DNA of 64,000 nucleotides from Apostichopus japonicus (Eukaryota; Echinodermata; Holothuroidea; Aspidochirotida; Stichopodidae). The notes under the pieces are model-generated. The model searched no databases. It was not told where the DNA came from and saw only the letters and a list, made by a program, of their open reading frames with translations. Positions 29,101-44,100 of this stretch are shown one piece after another; the stretch's first letter is position 1, and each line of letters begins with the position of its first letter. The DNA lies in contig NC_092582.1 in assembly GCF_037975245.1 (NCBI RefSeq), forward strand, positions 7,357,001 through 7,421,000, given 5' to 3'. A program made the translations under genes and the position numbers.

Positions 29101-32100
29101 TTGTCAAAATGGACAGAATTTTCATCTAAACTAAAACTCACTCCAAGCTAAAAAACAAAATAAAGGAAGTGAAAATGACAGGCTGGAGTAAGGGATAGGG
29201 GAATGTACCACCTTTCTATCCCCCCCCTTGCCCTATCCTCTCATATACTCCCCCTGACTCCCTTAATAGTCGGACTTATAATGGATACTATCGATGATAA
29301 TCAGACAAGGTTCAGGACTTACCTCACAATCCCCATCCTTGTCATATAAGTACTGTATAAAGTCACCCAGAGTGTCTTGTAAATACTGTTTGAAAGATTA
29401 AAAGATGGTAGATTGTTATCAAAGTTGAGAAGAAAAGGAGCTCAGGGATGAACCGCCCTCGTTACCTACCAAACGAAAATGAAGACTACGGCAGGATTGT
29501 TCACATGCCCACATTTTGAATTTCTACTCCATACGTTTAGAAATTCATTTACAGACAAACTTCACTGAGGCTAAATGATGGATGATCTTTCAAAAATGTA
29601 CTGAAATGACTTGCCTCTGATCTTTATGTCATATTTCCCCAACAGCATAAATTTATGACATATCTCAGTACACACCCAAGCAGACATTGGACTGATACAG
29701 TCGTGAATCTCAATTCACAAAGGCTTCAACTGCAGTCTTCCCTATAAAATGTTTCTTTGTATTTTCATAAATATTTTTTTATGACACTAATTTTGGGGGA
29801 AGAAAGCCACACGACTTTCAATTCGAAGAACATATACAATGGACAATGTGGTTATAAAATCTTTCTGACCACATTTTCTGGTAACATCTACGTAGTCTAG
29901 CCTGAGAGGTTGGGAAAATGAAGTTTCTGGTTTCAACTATTTTTGTGAATATTAGCTACAATTGTGACACAAGAATACAATCTTTGTTTCTAGCTCTGAG
30001 TTCTGCATCTGAATCCATCCTTAAAATAAAACTATTACAATGATTTTGAACATATTGAAAATTGAATAAAAAATATAAATAAATTTAAAAAAAAAACGGG
30101 AAGGAAAAATGAAAAAAATTAAGATAGATAGAAACATTTTTTTACCTTTGCACCGATTAACTTCAGGTATGCTTCCATTGACTTGGTTGCCATCGTATTT
30201 GCTCTAAACACTAAACTTTCTTCTTCTGTTGAAAGACAAAATAAATTCCAGAGTAGCTACAGACACCCTGAGGCATGACTTGCTAATCACATTACGTGTG
30301 TAGGTTCTTATTACTTGTTTCCATGCTCTTATCTTTTCCTGGCGTTCTACTTTCTCTGTGATTCCAATTAATTTCTCTCCGAATCTCAGGACAAAAGGGA
30401 AGTGATAAGATTATTCTTCATTTTTTCTGGTTTGATTAAAGTATATGGTCCCTACTAGTTTGCAATAAGAGGGAGAAAAAAGTTTTAAGATATGAATACT
30501 CCAAAGAGGATTGGTTATTTTAATAACAGGGAATTGTCTGGATCGGGCAGTTTTGTATTTAATTTGTACAAAGTGAGAGTTTGTCCTGCTGGTATTGCCT
30601 TAAGGTTTCGTGGGAAATCTACGGTGACACTTTCATTAATTGATCTTCGATTGGAAAAACACAGGAAATGTAAGATCATATTAACACCAACATATTTGGT
30701 TTGAAATTTTCACAATTTTAACACAGAAAGAAAGTAAAAAAAGATGAAGAAAGAGGGAAAAAGCCGTTATCAAAGTAACATTGTTGTGTCGCATACCTGA
30801 TGACACCCACTCAATAGTGCATGGCTATTGCAATGCTAACCATTGCATGACCAGCGTACACTAACATTAGGGCAAAGAGGTTTGGTGGAGATGGCGTTCT
30901 CAATGTACTTATTCGTTGGTTTTTATTTATGAGCTCAGTTTGACCAAGAATGAATGCCTATTCTTAGCATAATCTTTGTTACCATCCAAGCTAAATTTGA
31001 TTATAAGTGGAAGATAGTCATTTGCTTGAATGTTTCCGACCTTTAAGATACAGGAAATATTGAGGCTACAGCCAATATATCATGAAATGCCCCATGAAGA
31101 TGATGTAGCCACATTTCAACTCCTGTCCTTCTCCACCTTTGGGATCAACCACTTTCTTAAAGGTTCGACAATCCAATGCACTGAAATCTTGCGCTTCCCG
31201 GAGTTTGAAGTAAATAATTTATTTCTTTATTTAATGAATTATATTTCACCCATTTCTTTAATAGAGGAGGGAGGGAGGAGAATGGAACTAGGTTGCTTTC
31301 GACTTACAAAGGTAACTTTACAACAGAGTCATATTTAGAAATGCCATGATTAAGCGGAGGAATTTGCACCAGACTTTTAAGATGACATCGAAAGGAAAAT
31401 GTAACCATTCAATTAACAGGAAACATGGTGACATGAGAAACTGTCTGGCAACTTCCATCCTTTGGGTGAAGAAAATAGCTTTTTTACTTACTTATATTTT
31501 CCATTTCTGATAATACTAGGTTGATCAGGAAGTCTTTGGCTGTACCTAGGCACTGAAGTATCTTCACGAGACACGTTGCGACTTCTTCTTTGGCCTTGAC
31601 GTTAATTTCCTGTTCTAGTATATGGCAGAGCGATACAGCATTACACCTCAAGTACTGCAAACACAAGAGAACACAAGAAATGAAAGTTATGTATCAAGAC
31701 CATTAGGAAACAAATCTTGCATAATTTTTACAAATTTTGAAACAGCTGTTTGCAGTTACAGACTTAATTATTCTTCCAATCTGATACAATTTGAAGTTTG
31801 TTTCTCTTAATAGTTTGCGACATTAACATTGAAACCGAAGTCTGAACAGAAACAAACTCCTGCCAAATTGTGTTGCTTTGCAAAAACAAAAGAAAGAAAA
31901 ATATACCAATAACCACTCACCACCCATGCAAAGCATAGGGCACTTAGCCTAGGCTACTTTGTATAACAATCAAGGCTAAAACCATTTATTGTCAGTAATT
32001 GTTAAGGCGTACTCTCAACTAACTTGCCCTGTTTATAAATGGAAAAAAAAGAGTTTCTTCTTCAACAGAAACATTTTTGAAAATGTAAAAATTATTGGTT

Positions 32101-35100
32101 TGAGCGAGCAACCTCTAGAATACGAGTTTGGGCTTTTACCAACAATCTCTATTTTCATTTTGTTCTCAACAGAAGAGCTCTGATCAGCTAATAATTAACT
32201 ACTTGACAATTAATACCACCCAAGCAAGGAGCATATAACACAACCAAAGGCCTGCTCTCACTAGGTTTTGCCCCTTTTCCACTCCAGAAACAACGATTGC
32301 AATATTCCGCAGATACACTGCCATGTATTCTCATGTTAACTCGAATAGCGGCCGCAATCAGCTTGTAATTATCCTCAAACCACTTCATCAAACTGAGAAT
32401 GAGAGTTTAAATAGTTTAAAACATCCTAATTAGACTATGGGCTCGCCACAAGGTGTTTATCCTAGATGTTCCGCAAAACACCACAAGGTATTTATCCTCA
32501 CATGAAGAGCTGCCATCAGTGGGTAATGAGCAGAATCACTTAGGAATCACTTTAGGATTTTGTCACTATTTGTTTTTAGGTTTTCCACTTGTAAAGCGCT
32601 TTGAGCAGCTTCGCTGACTATGCGCTATTAAATATTACTTATTATTAATAATGAAATATAAACAACCACACTTTACAGTCTAACACACATGTTAGGCTGT
32701 AGGATAGGCTTAGGCTTATCACTACAAGGTGTTGTAGATATATTAAGGTTTATTATTTGTATGAAATAAGTAATAGAATTTTACATGACCTATTAAAGTT
32801 ATTACTTCAATAGCACATTAATTGTGTTCATGGGTTCGTAGGGCAGGAGACCTGGTTTACTCACCCCTGAATTACACCCAAAAAACACGACCGATACTAG
32901 TCAGTTTACAAGCACTATTTTTATTTTCCTTTTGGTGATTGCCAAAATTACTGCATTTAGCCCTAATTTTGTGATTTTCCCATGCCTGCAAATGCTTCTC
33001 TTAAATTTTCAAAAAGTGATATACTGAAAGCTGGATTCTACTCCGAAATCATGACACATACAATTTGCTCGAAATCATTCATAAGATATTCTCTTTCGCT
33101 TAACTTCTAAAATGATTCAGCACATTTCACTTCAAAAGAGCCTACCCTGCTAAACTAGAAGCAATTGACCAACTCAGCGACCAATCTTGAGGTTTTTAGT
33201 ACTATCCTACCAACCACATCATCTAACACTCTCACTTTGGTGAATGAATGAGTGGCTCTCTTTCATGTGATAATTGCTTTATGGGATGTGAAGTAATCAT
33301 CAATACCCCAATGACTCTAGTGTATTCATATGATAATGTAACCCAAATTTGAAGCAGCATATTGAATGTTAATGTTAAAAAAAAATATATAAAAAAAATT
33401 TGTCAGTGTGAAGATATGACATCACACCTACAGCTTCACTAAGAGGCATGTCAACTATCGTCAAAGGTTGTGATCTCCAAACCGATACATAGGATTTAAA
33501 TGTAAAATTCACCGGGATGCTAAGAATGTGATAGCGCCTTCATTGGCATAAAATGAATATATTCTTCTGGATTATCCTTTTGAAATTAAAACCACTCTGT
33601 AGAAAACAGAAATTCTCTGCAGTCGTGTGGGGGAACAAATATTTGACGCAATTTACCTGTGCCAGATCTGAGTACTGAGAAAGAGGCAAGATCGAAAGGC
33701 TTTGGTAACGAGCTTTTATCCTGAGGGTGGGGGGATCCCCTCTCCCTGATGACGATGACAGCGGTGGCTCCAGAGGAAACCTGTGATTGAAAATCAGAAA
33801 AAACAGTCATATACAAAGTTACAAATATGAGAAGCAATCCTGAAAGATGTTTCTACAAAGTTTCATCCTGCAGGTTTCTACTCTCTCAATTATCTCCAGA
33901 CCTTTCATCTTAGGAGTTCAGATGATCGGATGGATTCGTTGAGAGGCCGATGGTAAAACTCTGAGCAGTGGATTGGTCATCACTATGGCAACCAACGGTC
34001 CGGCAAGTGGGGCCCAACCAATCTCCTACTACAAAATTAGACATGAGCTGGAAATGATACTAAATATGAATTCATGATAAAAGTATTGAATTACAGAATT
34101 AGCTCTGATGACCTGTAATGTTGTGTGGTGGATCAGCAAAATTGGTAAGTATGAATAAAGTCGCAAAACTTTATGATACAGATCTTTATGAAAAACAAAA
34201 ACATATTGACCACAGTCTCGTATAATGAAAATATCCATTCCAATCTACGTAGTCTAAATACATGAATAAATAAATTTAAATGAACCAACAAGCCTCTCTT
34301 TGAGCTGTCTAGTTTTTTGTTCACCTTACTCTTCTCACTTCTGTTAAAATGTACACTCACCATCTTTCAACGGCTGTCTTTGTGTTAACATCTTCTATAG
34401 GAATATTGACGTGACCTGAAAGATGGGAAAACAAGATAGGTATGATACCAAACAGTTTCATCATTTTATTCTCTTTGAATCCCAAGATGACTATTTAAAA
34501 AAATAAAAATAAAAAGTTGAGGAGGGAATTCCTTTTCCACATGTCATTTTTCCTGAAAAGTAATGGTGGATGTGATGTCATGGGCTTCCCTCCTTCCCAT
34601 CTGCAAGTTTGAAGGTTTTTTTATAAAAAAACCACTGCCCACGGGTTCATGAAATTCATGGCACATCTACTTTACCTTACTCTAGTTGCCATGGTGATAA
34701 AAATTCATCACAAATCGCATCCTTGGGGTAATCTTGGTCATGCATGCAAAGAATACAATAGTCAACTCTCTTCAAGTTGGATGAAAGCCAGATGTTCTAT
34801 TGTCTTCAACCAAACAAGTCACACAAGTTTGAGAGAAGTGTATCTTGAAGAAATATTTATAAACAGGAAGAACATTCTTAACCAAGATTGCTTCAAGATC
34901 AGCACTTGATCAGCAATTACAAATTTAGACGATACTATGCTTTTAGGATGCCCATGTCAGTTGCTGGTTAAAATGTACATCACCTTCCTTTCTTGGCAAC
35001 ACATATATGAAAGTTGCAACAAAACTGAAAATATACAAAAATTGAAATTTTTTACTTACCGATATAATTTTTATCTCTTTTCCTTTTTTTGTCGATTTCT

Positions 35101-38100
35101 TTGTAGACGTGCACCTTAATGGCATCTATGTCTGGAAGACAACTGGAAAATGGAGGGAGAAATAGAAAATAGGCCATATAATTGTCTTCAAAATTAGGTA
35201 CTTTGGTTAAAACTTAGAGATCTTGTCTAAGAAAACTGAAAGTTATCTTTAAATCCACCATATAATTAAAGCAAACGACCATAGACCAGTAAGCCTGTTA
35301 ACGTCCGATATTCATCCGTGATAACTAACTGCTAAACGGCAAATTGTTGTTTTAATAAAAAAAACCTTTCAGACAGACGTTTAAATTGCCTGTTTGGTCT
35401 GAGTAAATAGTGGTTCATTCCTAATCATTAGTAGAGCTATTAAGGGGCCTATTAAAGTCAACCCTTCTACTTTCTCTCTATTCTTGGATGGCTCCATGTT
35501 CTTACTATCCCTTAGTTTAAAAACAACAACTCACTTTCGTGACCTTAAAACAACTGTCACTTTCAGTGAACTGCAATTAACTGAGCATATATAAACTAGG
35601 GGGAGGATGTATTCTGTTGCCAACAACTTCCTTTCTTAGATCCCTTTTTGCAACGCTACCACGGCGATAGACCAATACTGCAAACTATTTTAGAGTTTTG
35701 TATTCTTACATCTTATTAAATATTCTTAATGACCTATAACAGAGTATATCCATGCAATACAAAAACTACAGTAAACAACAAAACACCCCTCATATGAACA
35801 CAAAAACCAGACAGGTTACCATGGTAACGTTGGCCTACTAGTATTGATATAACACTACCGATATGGGTAATTCAGTAGTAGAGATGATATTATTACAGTA
35901 ATCAAAAATGGCATTCATCAATATTATTAACTTGTGCAAGAAAACAACTTTTCTTTTTTCTCTTCCTTTCTCTTTCTAACTGCAAGGTCTTGCACTGTGC
36001 TGGCCATGAGAGTTACACTATTGGACAGGTGGGAGGGGTAGTCATCTGGGGGTGTGAGTACCAGTACAAGGCCCTAAGCATGAGAACAAATACTTAAATC
36101 TTGTACTACTGTGTATACTTTATTTCCAAGTGTTCAAGTACAAATCCATCGGTAGTCATGGAAAATAGGACGGGTTCCCTCATTTTTCCATGACTAAACT
36201 TCAAAATTTAAGGACTTTCAATGCATAGAAAAGAGAGATTATTTTCACGTCCCTTGCTTTATCCCATTTCCAAGACCATGTCAGAACCGTGTGATACATT
36301 ACAAACAATCGCGCATGTAGAAAGAGTTATTGCATTCAACCATATAGGCAGAAAGAATGGTGAGATCTACCAACACGTGGTAGCTACAAAAAGTAGTCGA
36401 TCAATAAGAGGGGTAAACATTCCACCTCAATCTCAAAGTTGCCTAGCATTTAAAACTCACAAACACCTACCTACTTATAAATTATAGGCTAATTATTGTC
36501 TTCCTTTGGGGAAGTTGGTATGTTTTTATAATTAACCTTGCCTTACTTATTAATCTGATCATATTTCAGATTCCATCAAACATGACACATCTTTAAACCA
36601 ATACCTTGGTTCTTTTATATCCTTCTTTGTCTCTCACTTTTCAAAATCTCATTAACCTTACTAATCCCCACCCACCCACCCTGCCCATCCCCCTCCCCTT
36701 CAAATCCCTCTCTTAAATCATAGCACATCACCATAACAAGCACCTCACACATCTTAGCATACTCCGTGATTATGTCATTCAATGTAGCATTGTTCAAAAT
36801 CCTCAAAAACTGTTAGACAAAATTTCTCTTCATACTTTGTCAATTTTACGGCATTCCAACAATTTCGCACCCATCTCAAACATTTCCCCAGGGTCCAGTT
36901 TTCCTTTATGTGGTCCACTCTGCTTCCAGAGATTGTAACCATGTCAGCTATATAGTCCTCTTAGAACTAACATATGGCCTCCCCGATCACGGGTAGAAAC
37001 CTGCTCATGCAGACGCAGACGTGATCATCTGCGCAGCTTGCCCAAGCAGAAACTCATCGTATAGAATTACTACGGGCTGTGGCGGTTTAGGTTACTTCCA
37101 AAAGAATTACGGCTGGCTTTTAATACGGTCTAGAGAATCCCCCAGGGTGCCTAATAAATTCTGCCAAACAAACAAAATCTTATTAGAATGACAACTTCTG
37201 GTCAGGTGCACATGCTACAACATTAAAATATGCGGGACGAAACTGCCTCGACTTCATTTCCTCCGCTGGACGTGGCAGAATACTTACGAGAACTGAAACT
37301 GCTCTCCCCAGAAGAGCATATCTCCTCGTAATTTGGGTGTCGTTCTGGCAAAGAGACCGTCGTCAAGGCAGATTTCGCAAAAATATCTGCAGAAATAAGT
37401 GTAAAAGAAGAAGGAAAAAAATTTAACTTTGAAGTTTTCAATCAGACAAGTCATTAATGGAAGTATATTTTTATGCTCACTGCTGTACTTAAAAGCAATT
37501 AGTCAGCAGCAATATGAATTTGCAAATGAAGAAAGCAATATGAAAAAATTATCACACCAACATTAATCAATGTTTTCAATAAAAATTTCACACCCTATTA
37601 TTCGGAAGTTCAATAACTTGCATATAGGTCATGCCAATACTACTACGTATTAGTGATGCATTTTGGGAGTTTTAAACAATGACAGGTCAACCTTCTTGCT
37701 CTTGCATAATGGTGGAGGACTTGTTCACAGATAATTAATATTAAACACTCTCTGATAGATTAAAGAGCTTTACAAGGATGCTTTCGGCCGTACCAACAAA
37801 ATACCTGAGTCAGAGACGACTCACAGACCACCTTTACAGGTTATTGGTTTGACCCTAAATATGCTAGAAATATAAAAATGGTTACTGATGCTCCAACTTC
37901 AATATGAATTCACAACCACCCTCAAAGTATTTTACCTCACAAAAACATTTGTCTGTCTTCCGAAACAATCCTCAATTTCTGGAAGTAACCTTGGAGATGC
38001 AGAACCATCACGAAAGTACTTCTTAAAAACTTAGCATGCTAAACTTTGCGGCCAAATACCAAATGACCATTGAAGCGGGGGGGGGAGGGGAAATCAGCTT

Positions 38101-41100
38101 TTCGGTTATGATTCAAAATTTCTTTTTACTTTTACTTCTAAGATCATTTAGGAAATATCCTACCAGGAAGAGGATGTTCAACAAGTGCATGAAATTATTA
38201 AACTGTTACGGATTAAACACATTGTGGTTTCAGTAACGACAATTCCCCCCCGACCAACAATGGTGTCCAATCCACGCTGTTATGTTCTGTATCATATTTA
38301 ATTTTTCCTTTCACACTCTCAGAGGGCTTTTACTTTCTCTTGCATTGTGTTACCTATCACGGCACATTAAAACTGCATCCGTCTGCCTACGTGCTGTGTA
38401 CAGTGTTAAAGGAAATGATTTCATGAAGGGACATATAAAGACATTGTGCATCCTCCATTGTTTCATGTTGAAGAGGAAATAAGGATCCCTCGAAATTTTT
38501 GTTCCAGGAGGTACTGTACTGTATGTTTTACACCATATTCAAGTGACAAATATGCAGGGCTATATAGAGTTTTTAATAATGGTATTTTAAAGATGAAAAA
38601 ATTTCGTCTTCTGACAACCTGATCTACATCCTTGAGAATATCACTTGTTGGACAACCAACTGTTGCCACTCATCTTATAAGTTGTTCACCTCATCGCAGA
38701 GCCCACCGGGAACCTTAAAATTCCATCTGTGTTAACCATAATTTTTTTTAAGATTTGAAGATTCCTGAAACTGGGTATGACTCTGACAGATGCATCAAAT
38801 TCAACACTGTTTTATTTTAGATATATTAGATCAGTGTTTCTAATCAAACCATGTGACAATCAGCTTCCAATTCACCTATAACCACCTGAAGGTATAAACA
38901 CTCTTTTATCTTGAGACTTGGTTGCTAATGACACACCAATCACACACCTACAAATTAAATTTTGTACTGTTTAAACATGCATATATAGGATAGGGCAACA
39001 ATACAGCAACTTCCTACTGTAGGTAACCCCATGCATGTTAGGGGAGAGTATGTTCCAAACACAACCTGCATGCTTTAAGACAAAACAAATATGATGATTG
39101 GATGATTAACCAGCTGTTTAATTGCAGATCCATCATCCTGTGTACTCTGTACTTGATAAAGTCATCTGTCTTTCCTATAGTTCTCTTCATCTTTGTAAAA
39201 TGTGTCCGTCAGAATTTAGTCTACCCGCACAGTTAGTGCAGTGTTGTTGTACGTGTGTTGCTGAGAACGGTGTGTGGAAATAGTAGATGATAGCCACATG
39301 CAGCTTCTAATGTTGTTACAGGTAATTACTGAATTGTCACAAAATGTAGAACGGAAGGAAATTATAAACTAAACGGAGTCTAACCAAGATGAACCAACCC
39401 TACTAAAAAGATTGTTGCTGTAATAATGAAATGATTTGAAGAAAATCACTTTTTGACTACTGTAGAAGAATTTTTTTTCAGTGCCACCAGGATTATCCCC
39501 TCCCCTTCCTCAAATTTACCTTCCCACCCTCAAATTCACCTCCCCTGCCCTCAAATTCACCCCCATTAGAGTATACAGTAACCTCTGAATTACCAGGACA
39601 CTTCAGGACCGAAGGCTGTCTGCATACTTCACAATTGTCCAGCCAATGCAGTTTCTTATGCTATGAAATAATTTGCGATTTCATGTAAGATATTTAACAA
39701 TTAAGGTTATTGTATTTGTGTGTTTTTGACACTGTAAAGTTGTACTCCAATGTGTGGTTATGGTTGACGTACAGATTTGGGTATTAACAGAAGTCCAGAT
39801 AATCCACATTTTACACGGTACAACCAAAGTACCAATTTTACCTGCCTGCCTGCCCAGATGAGCACCAATGCATGTGACAGTTAAGGACGTGAATTCCAGA
39901 AGTAGATCGGTACTTGGCAATTATACCTGGATAGGTGAACCGTGAATGCTCCTGGGGTATTGAAAGGACAGTAACTTGAATAAAAATATCCCAAACTACT
40001 GGAAGGATTCTCTTCCAATGCTAACAAATCTCATTGATCTTAGCCCCTATTTGCAATTATATAAAGCATCACCAACCCAGTCTATTTATCTTGAAACCAA
40101 ACCAGTTTATAACGACAAGCTCACCCTTAAGAGGAACTTTTTGCTTCCAAAATGAAACAATATGTCTCCCAATCTGTGTGTCAATGCACTTACAAACCTA
40201 TCAAACCCAGATAAACAAGATTAGAATCCACAATACTATTTATAAAAGGCAAGACTATAAACACTTTCTCTACCAATCAAAAAACAAACAATTTCTCTGC
40301 AATGCCCTTGTAGAAGACCAGAATGAATTTTGGATCAACCTTTCCACGAGGGACAATTTTTGCCGATTGTCTTTGCATGAATGTTTGTGTTCTTAATATC
40401 GAGCAGGAAGTAGTTGCATAAACAACCATTTTACACGGATTCAGCTAAGGTCGTGCCTCCTCAAGTATATATTAAACCACAACCTTTTGTACTTTCGAAG
40501 AACCTGGATCGAGAAAACTCATTAACATGTGACGTTAATGACTTTTCCATTTATTTTTTTTTCAGTACGAATCGCAAGAAAGGAAAGTTCATTGCATCTA
40601 TCTGGTAATGTATTTGAGTGTCCATGCATGGAGTTTGCACATCAAAAAAGTCTTGTCAGATAGCCAGGTTGGGTAATGGTGTAATGGCAATCAACTAAGG
40701 ATATGATTAAACTTCCAGATCGATTCACCATAAGGTGCATTTTCAATTTGCAAACATTTTCGTTTTTTTATTTTTTTCAGGATTCTCCAGCAATCCACAT
40801 AAATCGAGATCTGAAGTGTACAAGAAAGCCAAACATTGCATTTAATGTGAAAGCATCCATTAATTTCCTGAAATACATGATTTTGAAAATTCTGTTCAAG
40901 CTTGTTCCTTCATTAGCACTTTTTTTTAATATATCTCTCAAGAGTTTTGCTATCAGATCTTAAATATGTCATTCCAATTTGAATTTGACTTGAATTTGTC
41001 AAAATCTCATAACAAGGTCGGATTTAGTGTAGAATTTAGTATTCTTAGCTAACGTTTGTCCGTGCAAGAAAGATGAGCAATATTAAAGACTGTTTTAGGA

Positions 41101-44100
41101 TAATTTCACTTAAGACATATATCGAGTTCAACCGCAGCATGTAGCGTGCACAAAAAAGCAGTAAAAAGACACACAGACTCTGTGTATAAAAGCCATATGC
41201 ACTAATAGCCTAGGCAATTAGACCTTAGCAACAGAGTAGGTTAAAGCTAAAAGCATCTCTGGAATGCATACAGCAGCATACCATTGGACTCAATAAATAT
41301 CCTCTCCAACTGGCAAGAGAAATGATTCCTTGGGATTGATATCACCGTTAGGCTGACACCACATTGTGAGTCATCTCAAGAGACTGCTAAATGTTCTGAC
41401 TGTACAGATTCAGCTGCTCAGATGGTACTGTATACTGTGATTCAACATGTGTAGTAGAGAGGAAGAGGAGCTCCCGGTTTTTTTTCTTATTTTTTTATCA
41501 ACCATAGACTGACTTGGTCAGTGTGAGTCAATAAATTTTTATTATTAACTGACAGCGTAATTTATAGAGTAGAAATATGTAACAGTACATTTACGTCTCA
41601 TAAAATCAGAGAGGTACGTGTTACAGTACGTCATTGAAACCTTTTGCTGAGTTTGCTAGGTTACGACAAGATATGAAAGTAAAAAGATATGAAAACAACA
41701 GCAACATATGAAAACAGGAGAGCCTAAAGTATGAGAATTATAGGGGCCACTATAGGTCTGCATTCAAACAATTTTCTAGAACATCCAGCCGCAACACTTG
41801 TCACACACTTCTTTTTTGTTTTTGTAGAAATCTCTTTTTGTCCCAATTGTGTCATTTTTCTTGCTGATTTATAACTCTGGTTTTTGCGTCAATTAGTCTT
41901 TTGGCAGGTACATTATCAGATTTGACTGGAAATTAAAAGGTAAACTGATGACTGTTAGTCTGGTCATGAAAAATGCTAGACCAACCTCACCAACATGTTA
42001 TTCTGTGTTTGCTAATGCAAACCACAAATCCGCCCGACATAAACTTCCTGCAAAATGTCATGCGACGTTAGCATCACAATTTGACGTGAATCACTTCCAA
42101 ATGGCCTATCAGCTGTCTGCACTTTTCTCCTTGCGAATACGTTTTTTTTCCCTCTTAAAACATGTTGAATGCGTGATTTGAGAACAGCCCTGAGAGATTG
42201 ACCAATTGCATTATAGCTACAGAGAGTCATTTTCAGAGACACCATACCAGATAAAACTAAGAAACGTCTGTAAGTGATATTATGGGATATCCAATCCTAG
42301 CTGGCAGAAAACCTATTGTTCACAAAATTGGAAAAGAGTTGATTAAACTGGTTCCGGCGGCAACACCAGTAGTAGTAGGAGGGCTATGCTGATTGTGTGG
42401 TTTCCTGTCTGTGAGGAAGATCTTCTTCCAAACCTACAGTCTGCAACAACAAAACTTTTGTGGTAGTAAAGGGCAATGAATCATGAAACCTTATTAAAAC
42501 ACTGAGGTGTAATTTGCTGGTACAGTGAGAGAGAGAGACTATGCTAGATAACCATAACCTGGTACTGACTGTAATGTTCTGTTCACTCAATATTCATCAT
42601 AGCACAGAAATACAGATGTGTTATATTGTTGGCACGCTGCTAGGTTAAACTCTGGGCTGATGATTAAATCTAACCTGAAGAGCTTTATTATATAAATTTA
42701 TGTCAACTTTGGCATTGAAGTGATCAGGAAATAAGTATCGAGTTGGATGGGATGCTATTAAATCTATGTAATACAGTATCTGCACAACAAATCTGTAAAT
42801 ACCTACGGGGAAGGAAAGGAATTGTTATTAACCCTGGAAAAGCTATCCTTGAGTGAAAAAAATATATAATTTCTGGTGTCTTGGCTTGATCAACTAGAAG
42901 CAAAAGTTATCATTTAATACTTAAATTCCAACATTTTGCTTTCAACCAATCAAATAAAACAGAAATATGAGCTGTCCAGTATGTTTAAAAAAAAAAATCC
43001 TGCTTCAGTAATGGTTTTGGGTCCTTTAATTTCCTTCCTAAAAGATTGGCAGACATCCATCGCCATGACAACAGTCTCCTTGTACAGCATATTCTACACA
43101 TGCATGCAACCTGTATTATACATAGATACATCCATCTCTTAAGGAGCTGCTCCATCAAGTACAATCTGCATGTCCTGATGCTGTAGGCCTGCACTCACCT
43201 CTTTTTACCCGGTAAGTTCTTTCCCTCCACCACCCAGACTTTTAACGAGCTGTCTAGTCTTCTTCTGTCATCCTTGTCTGGATAAATTGCACTCAGTATA
43301 CTATCAAGGAAAAGAAAAAGTGAAAACATTCATTGATTAAATTTCCATCCTGACAAATCCTCAGGAAGAACTGAGGGGAGGGCAGGCGCGTAGCCAAGGG
43401 GGGGGGCACAGGGGGCAGCTGCTCCCCCTTGAGCATATTTTTTTTGTATGTTTTTATGATATCGCTAGTAATTTCAAGGGAAAATGCTAAGATGGCAACT
43501 CACAAGGCCTGGGAAGTGCCATTTCCAACAATCTGGGAGGCATTTTCGGCCAAAATTTTCATGTACGCTTTGCGCCAACTCATGGTGGCGCTACGCTTAG
43601 ATAGTTTGCAATGCCCTATCTATGGCTCTGATAGTTTGCCTTCAGTTTCCACCCTCCCTTGGCAAATTCCTCACTACGCACCTGGGGGAGGGGGAACAGG
43701 GGGTTGGGAAATGGCATCGAAAAACTGAACTTGTGAGAACCAACAAATTTTATAAATCCATATTTTTGAACAGCTTCAACATAAATCATCACAGGTTTTG
43801 TCAATGTTATTGCATATATATCGATCACTTCTCATATATATACACTGTCAATATTGCTAAATATGTCCGCAATTACCTTTCAATCCATTTATCTCTCTCA
43901 GTATCAGATCTACATGAATAGTACTTGCTACCGACTGCAGTGGTAATCTGGAAGCAGTGGTCCTGGCCAAGGATGCTACTGTGAAGGGGCCGGATCTCAA
44001 AGTCGCTCCCGGCCAGATTGATGAGATCCTGAGATGATCCGGGATCCAAGACCAAAGACTCGTGGGATCTGGCTGGTTTGAGTTGGCCGGACATGGTTTT

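Noticed and set aside
31481-31491. Second donor GTAAAA at the end of E8
   Set aside because: Its use would break the frame into the arginine-finger exon; the first GTAAGT keeps it.
40034-40396. 120-codon open frame on the plus strand
   Set aside because: Composition follows AT-rich intron sequence; no family motif or splice context.
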